A stretch of 54,468 nt of DNA from Woeseiaceae bacterium (GTDB lineage Bacteria; Pseudomonadota; Gammaproteobacteria; Steroidobacterales; Woeseiaceae): the NCBI GenBank assembly GCA_013042375.1, contig JABDQH010000017.1:1-54468 (forward strand). The letters run 5' to 3'. Numbering within the stretch: the first letter of the stretch is position 1; each line of letters opens with the position of its first letter. Made by a program: the position numbers and the translations under genes. Of this stretch, positions 16,684 through 25,100 are shown one piece after another. The notes beneath the pieces are model-generated. The model was given only the letters and a program-made list of their open reading frames with translations, had not been told where the DNA came from and searched no databases.

Positions 16684-18185
16684 GCAGTGGGCTCCGCCGA
16701 CTTGTCGACCAGCAGGGTCATGACACCGGCGATCAGCAACGACACACCGCCGATGACCAGGCCGTAAATGGGCTGCAGGTCGAAGAACTCGCGCAGCAGC
16801 AGGCCGAGGATGCTGGCCGCGACGAGCTGCGGGATAACGATGAAGAAGTTGAAGATGCCCATGTAGACGCCCATCTTGTGCGCCGGCAGGTCGTTGGACA
16901 GCAACGCGTAGGGCAGCGACAGGATCGACGCCCACGCGACGCCGACACCGACCATCGAGACGAGCAGCAGCTGCGGATTCTTGATCACGAAGAAGCTGAT
17001 CAGGCCGAGTCCGCCGAGCGACAGGTTGATCAGGTGGGAGACGCGGCAGCCGAGCCGGTTGGCGACGAACGGTATGGCAATGGCCGCGAACGCGGCGAAC
17101 AGGTTGTAGGACGCAAACAGGATGCCGTTCCAGTCCGCGCCGTCGTTGTAGGCGGCCGAGGTTACGTCGGTCGCGCCGAAGTGGTAGCTCGTCACGGCCG
17201 ACGTGCCGTAGATCCACATCGCGAACAAGGCGAACCACGAGAAGAACTGCACGACGGCGAGCTGCCGCATGGCGCGCGGCATGTGGAAGAGATCGTGCAT
17301 GATCTCGTAGAAGCCGTTCTTCGTCGCACCGCGATTCTGCAGCAGGGACGCGATGAACTGCAGCACGCCGAAGGCGGCGATGCCGCCGCCGAGGATGTAG
17401 AGCTCTTTATCGAGCCCGCCGCTTACAATCCACGCTAGCAGCGCGATGCCGACGACCAGCCAGACGAAGCCGCCGTTGCGATACTTGGAGGCCGCGCGCA
17501 AGGTCTCATCCGGGTCCTCGCCGGTCTTGTCGCGCGCCGCCTCGAACTCGGCGAGCTGTTCGGGCGGGTACTCGCGCGTGCGAAACACGGTCCACGAGAC
17601 CGCGAGCAGGAATGCCGCGCCGCCGACGTAGAACGCGATCTTGACCGACTCGGGGATCTCGCCGGCCGGCGCCGTATTGCTGACGTCGAACCAGTTGGTC
17701 ATCATCCACGGCAGCGCCGAGGCGATGACGGCGCCGACACCGATGAAGAAGGTCTGCATCGCAAACCCGGACGTGCGCTGCTTCTCGGGAAGCATGTCGC
17801 CGACGAAGGCGCGAAACGGCTCCATCGAGACGTTGATGCTCGCGTCCATGATCCACAGCATGCCGGCGGCGAACCACAGGTACGGCGAGTTCGGCATGAC
17901 GAACAGCGCGAGCGAGGCAAGGATCGCGCCGACCAGGAAGTACGGACGGCGGCGGCCCAGGCGGTTCCACGTGCGGTCCGACATGTAGCCGATGATCGGC
18001 TGCACGATCAGGCCCGTCAGCGGTGCGGCGACCCACAGGATCGGGATATCGTCGACCGACGCGCCCAGGGTCTGGAATATGCGGCTGACGTTGGCATTCT
18101 GCAGCGCGAATCCCATCTGGATGCCCAAGAACCCGAAACACATGTTCCAGATCTGCCAGAAACTCAAAACAGGCTTTTCTCTCAT
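16680..18185 (-). CDS. MFS sugar (maltose-type) transporter
   Basis: 501 residues with about twelve hydrophobic helices. The loop GYMSDRTWNRLGRRRPYFL is the MFS motif D/R-x-G-R-R in the form found in SLC45-like and bacterial MalY/MalA-type maltose or glucose importers. A long hydrophilic central loop (about 215-260, FRTREYPPEQLAEFE and on) separates the two halves. It sits between the GH97 alpha-glucosidase and the amylase with 4-base ATGA overlaps at both ends, so all three proteins come from one message. It is expected to carry maltose, maltodextrin or glucose across the inner membrane by proton symport; the exact substrate is inferred from context. Confidence 0.9.
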   Translation of the reverse strand: MREKPVLSFWQIWNMCFGFLGIQMGFALQNANVSRIFQTLGASVDDIPILWVAAPLTGLIVQPIIGYMSDRTWNRLGRRRPYFLVGAILASLALFVMPNSPYLWFAAGMLWIMDASINVSMEPFRAFVGDMLPEKQRTSGFAMQTFFIGVGAVIASALPWMMTNWFDVSNTAPAGEIPESVKIAFYVGGAAFLLAVSWTVFRTREYPPEQLAEFEAARDKTGEDPDETLRAASKYRNGGFVWLVVGIALLAWIVSGGLDKELYILGGGIAAFGVLQFIASLLQNRGATKNGFYEIMHDLFHMPRAMRQLAVVQFFSWFALFAMWIYGTSAVTSYHFGATDVTSAAYNDGADWNGILFASYNLFAAFAAIAIPFVANRLGCRVSHLINLSLGGLGLISFFVIKNPQLLLVSMVGVGVAWASILSLPYALLSNDLPAHKMGVYMGIFNFFIVIPQLVAASILGLLLREFFDLQPIYGLVIGGVSLLIAGVMTLLVDKSAEPTA

Positions 18186-20209
18186 TCTTCTTCTGCCTCT
18201 TTCTGTGGCCTGAACCGGATCGCGGTGCCGCCCCCTGCGGCCAGCGTCAATTCAAGCACGAATTCATGGTCGAGTGCGCGTCTCTCGATTGCGATCGCGT
18301 AAGGGTTGGTGTCCCAATGCGCATCGCTGCCATCGCGGTAAATCTCGGCCACGTAGTCGATGCCCTCGTCGAGCATCGCCAACGGTACGGTAACAGTGCG
18401 AGCCTGTTCGTCGGTAATCGCGCCCAGGTACCAGTCATCGCCGCCGCGTTCCCGGCGCGCGATGACGACGTAGTCGCCGACCTCGCCCGCGAGGGCGGTG
18501 CTCTCTTCCCAGTCGGTCGGCACGTCGACGATAAACCGGAAGGCATCGGGGTGCCGCGCATAGTTTTCGGGCAGGTCCGGCACCATCTGCATCGGGCTGT
18601 AGAGAACGACATAGAGGGCCAGCTGTTTCGCCAGCGTCGTCTGGATGCGGCGCGGCTTGTGGTCGCGCACGGGATGCAGGTCAAACATGCCGGGCGTGAA
18701 ATCCATGGGGCCGCCTAGCAGGCGCGTATGTGCGAGCACGACGGTGTGCTCCGGCGGATTCGGCGTCTCGCCCCAGATCGCGAACTCCTGGCCGCGCGAC
18801 CCTTCGCGCGTCAGCCAGTTGGGATACGTGCGCCGCAGGCCCGTATCCTTGACGGGCTCGTGGGTATTGACGGCGATGCGCCGCTCGGCCGCCGCGCGCA
18901 CGTTATCCAGCAGGTGGCCGACGAAGTACTGGCCGTCATGCCATTCGCGGCTCTGGGTGCCGTCCTTCCCGATACGTCGCAGCTGCCCGGCGTCCGCCAC
19001 GTAGCCGGTCTTGACCTGCGGTACCCCGGCAGCCGCGAGGACGTCGAAGGCCTCGCCCATTTGCGTGACGTAGGAAGGCACGTCGCCGTAGGTTTCGTGA
19101 TGGCCGACCAGGTAGACGCCGCGCTCGCGCGCGTAGCGCGCGACTTCGGCCAGGTCGAAATCGCCTGCGGCCTCGGTGTAGCTGAACGGGCCATGCCAGC
19201 CCTTGTTCCAGCCCTCGACGAGCACGCCGGACAGGCCATTGTCGGCCGCGAAATCGACATAGCGCTTCGCATGCCCGGTCGTGGCGCCGTGCCGTGGTCC
19301 CTCTTCCCAGGTCTTCAGTCCCAGGTGCATCTCCCACCAGATCCCCGCGTACTTGCCGGGTTCGATCCACGACACGTCGCCGAGCCGGTTCGGCTCATTG
19401 AGGTTGAGTATGAGATCGGAATCGATGAGGCCGCTCGCGTCGGGAGCGAGCTGGATCGTGCGCCACGGGCTCACGAAGGGACGCTTCGTCCTGACCGCGA
19501 TACCGTCCGACCATGGCCGCAGGCGCGTCCGGAACCCGTCCCCGACAGGCACCAGCGAATAGGCGGCGTAGTCCACCAGCGCCGCCTCGTGCACCGCGAG
19601 ATGAATACCGTCGTCGCGCACCACGGTCACGGGCGTATGCGCCGCCTCCATGTCGCCGAGGGACGAACTGCGATAGAGGTGCTCGTAGCGAACCTTGCCG
19701 TCGGCGGGCTGCCACCACGCCGTTGCCGGGCCGACGATGTTGATCCCGGTCAGTTCCGCGGCGATGGCCGTGTCGCCCTCGCCGCCGAGCTCGTAGCGAA
19801 ACCCGACGCCGTCGTCGAACACGCGCACGCGCACCTGGAATTCGTCGCCGTGTTCGCCGGCAAAGGTCGTGAGCAGCTCATTGTGGCGGTCCCGCACGAT
19901 GCGGCGCTCGCCCCAGGGCTGTTCCCAGGTCCGCTCGCGCGACACGCGATCTGAGCCGATAACCCGGTAGCGTCCCGGGCGGGATTCGTTGTCGACGAAC
20001 ACGAGGCCGAGCCGCGACCACGAGACGACCGCGCGGCCCGAGTAGCGCACTTCGTAGCCAGGCAGGCCTGCGGCATCGACGCCAAGGCGCACCTCGACGC
20101 GGCCGTCCGGCGAGAATACGCCGTTGACGGGCATGCAGGCCACGAATACGAGCACGACCAGCGCGATGGCGAGCGGTGCCGCATAGCGGTTGGGAATCGC
20201 GACGGACAT
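18182..20209 (-). CDS. GH97 alpha-glucosidase (SusB-like)
   Basis: 675 residues. A hydrophobic N-terminus with VFVAC gives a possible lipobox. An N-terminal beta-sandwich opens FSPDGRVEVRLGVD and is followed by a (beta/alpha)8 barrel and a C-terminal sheet. Typical GH97 motifs are present: GVLVEGWNKGW (Glu332), GHHETYG (Glu372), NTHEPVKDTG (Glu451) and REGSRGQEF (Glu475). The 24-residue gap between the last two equals that recalled for the catalytic Glu508/Glu532 of SusB, supporting the inverting class that releases glucose from maltooligosaccharides in a calcium-dependent way. It is first in the minus-strand operon, with MFS and amylase following through ATGA overlaps. The start may be the ATG at 20215 or 20209. 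Confidence 0.93.
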   Translation of the reverse strand: MSVAIPNRYAAPLAIALVVLVFVACMPVNGVFSPDGRVEVRLGVDAAGLPGYEVRYSGRAVVSWSRLGLVFVDNESRPGRYRVIGSDRVSRERTWEQPWGERRIVRDRHNELLTTFAGEHGDEFQVRVRVFDDGVGFRYELGGEGDTAIAAELTGINIVGPATAWWQPADGKVRYEHLYRSSSLGDMEAAHTPVTVVRDDGIHLAVHEAALVDYAAYSLVPVGDGFRTRLRPWSDGIAVRTKRPFVSPWRTIQLAPDASGLIDSDLILNLNEPNRLGDVSWIEPGKYAGIWWEMHLGLKTWEEGPRHGATTGHAKRYVDFAADNGLSGVLVEGWNKGWHGPFSYTEAAGDFDLAEVARYARERGVYLVGHHETYGDVPSYVTQMGEAFDVLAAAGVPQVKTGYVADAGQLRRIGKDGTQSREWHDGQYFVGHLLDNVRAAAERRIAVNTHEPVKDTGLRRTYPNWLTREGSRGQEFAIWGETPNPPEHTVVLAHTRLLGGPMDFTPGMFDLHPVRDHKPRRIQTTLAKQLALYVVLYSPMQMVPDLPENYARHPDAFRFIVDVPTDWEESTALAGEVGDYVVIARRERGGDDWYLGAITDEQARTVTVPLAMLDEGIDYVAEIYRDGSDAHWDTNPYAIAIERRALDHEFVLELTLAAGGGTAIRFRPQKEAEEE

Positions 20210-20250
20210 CGGCACGATTCTAGCAATTCATTGATTTTTAAAGGGCTTTC

Positions 20251-20264
20251 TGCAAACGTATTCA
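20251..20264. promoter_or_regulatory. LacI-type operator-like motif between GH97 and SusA-like operons
   Basis: TGCAAACGTATTCA (reverse complement TGAATACGTTTGCA) is an imperfect palindrome with a central CG, the hallmark of LacI-family sites. It matches two sites upstream of the TonB receptor/malQ at 12 and 13 of 14 positions. It lies 42 bases from the GH97 start and 55 from the SusA-like start. A GC palindrome, GGGCCGCGGCCC, follows at 20271-20282 and a plus-strand TAGTAT -10 candidate at 20288-20293. Confidence 0.6.
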
Positions 20265-20319
20265 TCCCCGGGGCCGCGGCCCAATGCTAGTATTTACGGG
20301 CACATACAAGGGGGCACGA

Positions 20320-22182
20320 ATGAGAATAAACAGGCTTGTAGCCGTCTGCCTTGTGGCGCTCGCGGCATGCTCCGGCGAAGACCACACCGCGCTCACCGCC
20401 GGCGAGATCGAGCGGGTCGAACCGCCGTTCTGGTGGACCGGCTTCGAACACGACGAACTCCAGCTGCTGGTTCGCGGCAAGGGGATCGCCGCGTATACGC
20501 CGGACGCCGACGCGACGGGCATCTCTATCAGCCGCGTCGAGCTTGGCGACAGCCCGAACTACCTGTTCGTATACCTCGACATCGGCACGTCGACCCCGGC
20601 GGGCAGTTTCGACATCGTCTTTAAAGCCGGCGATACGAAAATCGCATGGACCTACGAGCTCAAGGAGCGTGACGACGGGCGCGTCGGCAGCTATGACGCC
20701 AGCGACGTCATCTACCTGGTTACGCCCGATCGCTTCGTCAACGGCGAGCCCGGCAACGACGATGTCGAGGGGTACGAGGACGAACTCGATCGCGATGACG
20801 ACTACGGCCGGCATGGCGGCGACATCGAGGGCGTCCGGCAGCATCTCGATTACATCGCGGACATGGGCTTCACGCAGATCTGGCTGAATCCCGTGCTCGA
20901 GAACGCGATGGCCAGGGCCTCGTATCACGGCTATGCGACGACCGATTACTACAGGGTCGACCCGCGCTTGGGCAGCAACGAGTCCTACCGGCAATTCGTC
21001 GACGAGGCCCGCGAGAAAGGCATCGGCATCATCATGGACATGATCGCCAATCACGCGGGCAGCGAGCACTGGTGGATGGAGGACCTGCCGACCACGACCT
21101 GGCTCAACGCGCCGGACACGCGTCCGAGGTCGACGCACGCGCGCACGACCAACCAGGACCCTTACGCGTCGGAGTACGACAAGGCCGGGCACGCCGACGG
21201 GTGGTTTGCCGACACGATGCCCGATCTCAACCAGCGCGACCCGCTGCTGGCCGACTACCTGATCCAGAATTCGATCTGGTGGGTCGAGTACCTTGGCCTC
21301 TCGGGCATTCGCCAGGACACATACCCGTACCCGGACAAGGAATTCATGGCCGAGTGGTCGCGCCGCATCATGCAGGAATACCCCGACTTCAACATGGTCG
21401 GCGAGGAATGGAGCCCGAGCCCGAACGTCGTGTCCTACTGGCAGCGCGGTAAGCGGAATCCCGACGGTTACGAGTCATGGCTTCCCGGCGTGTTCGACTT
21501 CCCGCTACAGATCGCCCTGCAGGACGTGCTGACGTCCGCGGAACCGCCCTGGGGCAGCATCTGGACCCCCGTTTACGAATTGCTCGGCCACGATTATCTC
21601 TATCCCGAACCGATGAATCTGGTGATCATGCCCGACAACCATGACATGAGCCGGATCTTCACGCAGGTGGACGAGGACGACGACCTGTGGCGCATCGCGA
21701 TGGTCTTCTACGCAACGATGCGCGGCATCCCGCAGATCTACTACGGCACCGAGATCCAGATGTCGCACCCGGGCACGACCAGCCACGGCGCGATACGCGA
21801 GGAATTTCCGGGCGGCTGGGACGATCACGACAGCAACGCGTTCACGGGCGCAGGGCTGACGAGGAAGCAGCGCGCCGCGCAGGACTTCCTGCGCAGGCTC
21901 CTCAACTGGCGCAGGCAGGCGGACGTCGTCCACGACGGCAAACTGATGCAGTTCACGCCGATCGGCAACGTCTACGCGTATTTCCGTTACGACGACGACG
22001 AAACGGTCATGGTCGTCTTCAACCTGGACGAGGACGAGGCAGGCCTGGACCTCGGGCGCTTCGCCGAGCGATTGCAGGGCGCGACCGACGCGCGCGACAT
22101 ACTCGGTGATGCGTCGATCGAGCTCGATGACGAATTGGAACTGGCCCCGCGTTCGGCGCTGCTGCTCCAAATCTTGCACTAG
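20320..22182 (+). CDS. SusA-like GH13 amylase/neopullulanase lipoprotein
   Basis: 620 residues. The signal peptide has a lipobox at Cys17 (VALAAC). An N-terminal cyclomaltodextrinase-type beta domain (about 25-120) precedes a GH13 barrel starting IYLVTPDRFVNG. The catalytic set is intact: MIANHAG (region I), IRQDTYPYPDKE with Asp333 (II), MVGEEW with Glu362 (III) and MPDNHDMS with Asp442 (IV). The overall build is that of Bacteroides SusA neopullulanase, which cleaves maltodextrins and pullulan inside the periplasm. The ATG at 20320 follows AAGGGGG. It is divergent from GH97 across a 110-base region with an operator-like motif, and is followed 12 bases later by the giant GH31-GH13 protein, so the two form an operon. 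Confidence 0.93.
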   Translation: MRINRLVAVCLVALAACSGEDHTALTAGEIERVEPPFWWTGFEHDELQLLVRGKGIAAYTPDADATGISISRVELGDSPNYLFVYLDIGTSTPAGSFDIVFKAGDTKIAWTYELKERDDGRVGSYDASDVIYLVTPDRFVNGEPGNDDVEGYEDELDRDDDYGRHGGDIEGVRQHLDYIADMGFTQIWLNPVLENAMARASYHGYATTDYYRVDPRLGSNESYRQFVDEAREKGIGIIMDMIANHAGSEHWWMEDLPTTTWLNAPDTRPRSTHARTTNQDPYASEYDKAGHADGWFADTMPDLNQRDPLLADYLIQNSIWWVEYLGLSGIRQDTYPYPDKEFMAEWSRRIMQEYPDFNMVGEEWSPSPNVVSYWQRGKRNPDGYESWLPGVFDFPLQIALQDVLTSAEPPWGSIWTPVYELLGHDYLYPEPMNLVIMPDNHDMSRIFTQVDEDDDLWRIAMVFYATMRGIPQIYYGTEIQMSHPGTTSHGAIREEFPGGWDDHDSNAFTGAGLTRKQRAAQDFLRRLLNWRRQADVVHDGKLMQFTPIGNVYAYFRYDDDETVMVVFNLDEDEAGLDLGRFAERLQGATDARDILGDASIELDDELELAPRSALLLQILH

Positions 22183-22194
22183 GAGGAGCGATCC

Positions 22195-25100
22195 TTGAAA
22201 CGACTGATCCTGCTGCTTGTTCTCTGGGCAAGCGCGTCCTGGGCGGACTTTGGCGAGTACGAAAGCCACACGCACGACGGCAATACGCTGCGCGTCGCGA
22301 GTACGCTGGGCGAGCTCCGCATCACCGCCGTCGATGACGCCGCGTTCGAGGTGCACTACGTCGAGAACGGCGTCAAGCAGCTGCCGTCGTTCGCACTGGC
22401 GCCACAGGACCGCGATTTCGCCGCCGCGGTCACCGCATCCGACGGCGCGCTGACGTTCACGATCGACGGTATCACGGCCATCATCGACAAGTCGCCGGTG
22501 CGCGTGTCGTACCTGCGTGACGGGCAGCCGCTGGTCGAGGAAGAGCACGGCTACTTCGCGCACGACACGCTGCGCGGCTTCCGTTTCGCGCTCGAGGACG
22601 GCGAGAAGATCCTCGGCGGCGGGCAGCGCGTCCTCGGCATGGACCGCCGCGGCAAACGCATGCCGCTCTACAACAAGGCGCACTACGGCTACACGACCGA
22701 GTCGGAGCAGATGTACTACAGCCTGCCGGCGATCATGTCGACCGACAAGTACATGATCGTGTTCGACAACTCGGCGAGCGGCTGGCTCGACATCGGCCAC
22801 ACGGAAAAAGACGTGCTGTTGTTCGAAGCCGTCGGCGGGCGCACCTCGTATATCGTCGTGGCCGGGGCCACCTATCCGGACCTGATCGGCAACTACACCG
22901 ACGCGACGGGCAAACAGCCGCTGCCGCCGCGCTGGGCCTTCGGCAATTTCGCCTCGCGCTTCGGCTACCACACCGAGCAGGAAACGCGTGACGTCGTGCA
23001 ACGCTTCCGCGACGAAAAGATCCCTCTCGACGCCATCATCCTCGACATCTACTGGTTCGGGCCTGACATCCAGGGCCACATGGGCAACCTCGACTGGGAC
23101 CGCGAGGCCTGGCCTACGCCCGAAGACATGGTCGCCGACTTTGCCGAAGACGGCGTCAGGACCATCGCGATTACCGAGCCGTTCATCCTGAGCACGTCGA
23201 AGCGCTGGCAGGACGCGGTCGACAGCGGCGTCCTCGCCCGCACGGTGACGGGCGAGCCGCGCCGCTTCGATTTCTATTTCGGCAACACGGGGCTCGTCGA
23301 CGTGTTCGACGAGAAGGCCGCCGACTGGTTCTGGCAGCCCTACGAGATGCTGTTCGAGCAGGGCATGGCCGCGACCTGGGGCGATCTCGGCGAGCCCGAG
23401 GTGCATCCGGGCGATTCCCTGCACTGGCTGTCTGATGCCGGCATCGAGGCGACGGGCGACGAGATCCACAACGCCTACGGCCACGAGTGGGCGCGCATCG
23501 TGTACGAGCGGCAGGTCGACAAGTACCCCGACATGCGGCCCCTGATCATGATGCGCTCGGGCTTCGCGGGCTCGCAGCGTTACGGCTTCATGCCATGGAC
23601 CGGCGACGTCAGCCGCAGCTGGGACGGGCTCAAGCCACAGGTCGAGCTCGCGCTGCAGGGCGGGCTGTTCGGCCTTGCCTACATGCACTCCGATCTCGGC
23701 GGCTTCGCGGGCGGCGATGTGTTCGACAAGGAGATGTACATCCGCTGGCTGCAGTACGGCGTCTTCCAGCCCGTGTACCGCCCGCACGCGCAGGAGCACA
23801 TCCCGGCCGAGCCCGTGTTCCACGACGACCAGACGCGCGACATCGTGCGCAATTTCGTCAACCTGCGCTATCGCTTGATGCCCTACAACTACACGCTGGC
23901 CTGGGAGAACAGTACGACGGGCATGCCGCTGATGCGGCCTGCCTTTTTCGAGGACGAGTCGCTCGACTGGCTAATTGATGTAACGCAAGTGTATTTCTGG
24001 GGCCACGATTTCTTCGTCGTTCCCATAACCGATCCGGGCATGGAATCCGTGACGACGATACTGCCGTCCGGGCCCTGGTTCGATTTCTGGACGGGGCAGC
24101 GCTACGACGGCGGCAACCAGGTCGAGGTCGACGTAACGCTCGACACGATCCCGGTATTCGTGCGCGGCGGCGCGTTCGTGCCGATGGCGCCTGAGATCCA
24201 GACCACGCGCGACTACTCGAGCGAGAAGCTGACGCTGCACTACTATGCCGACGCCTCGGTAACGCAGTCGTCGGGCCGCATGTACGAGGACAACGGGATA
24301 AGCCGCACGAGCATCGAGGACGGCGCATTCGAGATGCTGCAGTTCGAGGCATCGCGCAGCGGCGATTTCCTGACCCTGGACCTGAGTCGGACCGGCGACG
24401 GCTACGAGGGGATGCCCGAGAATCGCGATGTCACGATCGTCGTGCACAACTGGACCGGGCCGGCCGATGCGCTCGTGTTCGACGGCGAGGCGGTCGAGGG
24501 CCGCCTCGAGGACGGCACGCTGACGGTCGAGGTCAGCTGGGACCACGCGCCCGCGCGGCTGCAGGTCAACGAGCCGGAGGGCAAGCCCGTCGTCTACCAG
24601 GTCTGGACCCGCCTGTTCGGCAACAAGGTAACGACCAACAAGCCCTGGGGCACGATCGAGGAAAACGGCGTCGGCAAGTTCGCCGATTTCACGCACGAGG
24701 CGCTGCGCGGCATCCGCGAACTCGGCGTGTCGCACATCTGGTACACGGGCGTGCCGCACCATGCCGTCGTGCGCGACTACACCGAGTACGGCATCAGCAA
24801 CGACGATCCCGACGTCGTCAAGGGACGCGCCGGTTCACCCTACGCCGTCAAGGACTATTACAACGTCAACCCGGACCTTGCCGTCGATCCCGCCCGGCGT
24901 CTCGAGGAATTCGAGGCGCTCGTCGAGCGCACCCATGCCAATGGCATGAAAGTCATCATCGACGTCGTGCCGAACCACGTGGCCCGGCGCTACGAGTCGA
25001 TCAGCCGGCCCGAAGGCGTCGAGGATTTTGGCGCGAACGACGACACCTCGGTCGCATGGGCGCGCGACAACAACTTCTACTATGTCGTCGGCGAGGACTT

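Noticed and set aside
16684..17238. Upstream extension of the GH13 lipoprotein frame into the MFS gene
   Set aside because: The extension is out of frame with the transporter, has no similarity, and a lipobox signal peptide starts exactly at 16683.
20271..20282. GGGCCGCGGCCC palindrome near the GH97/SusA-like promoters
   Set aside because: A 12-bp GC palindrome is easily found by chance at this base composition, so it is not claimed as a separate site.
21505..23823. Long frame antisense to the SusA-like and fusion genes
   Set aside because: Low-complexity composition typical of a shadow frame, no ribosome site and no domain, while the plus-strand genes have intact catalytic motifs.
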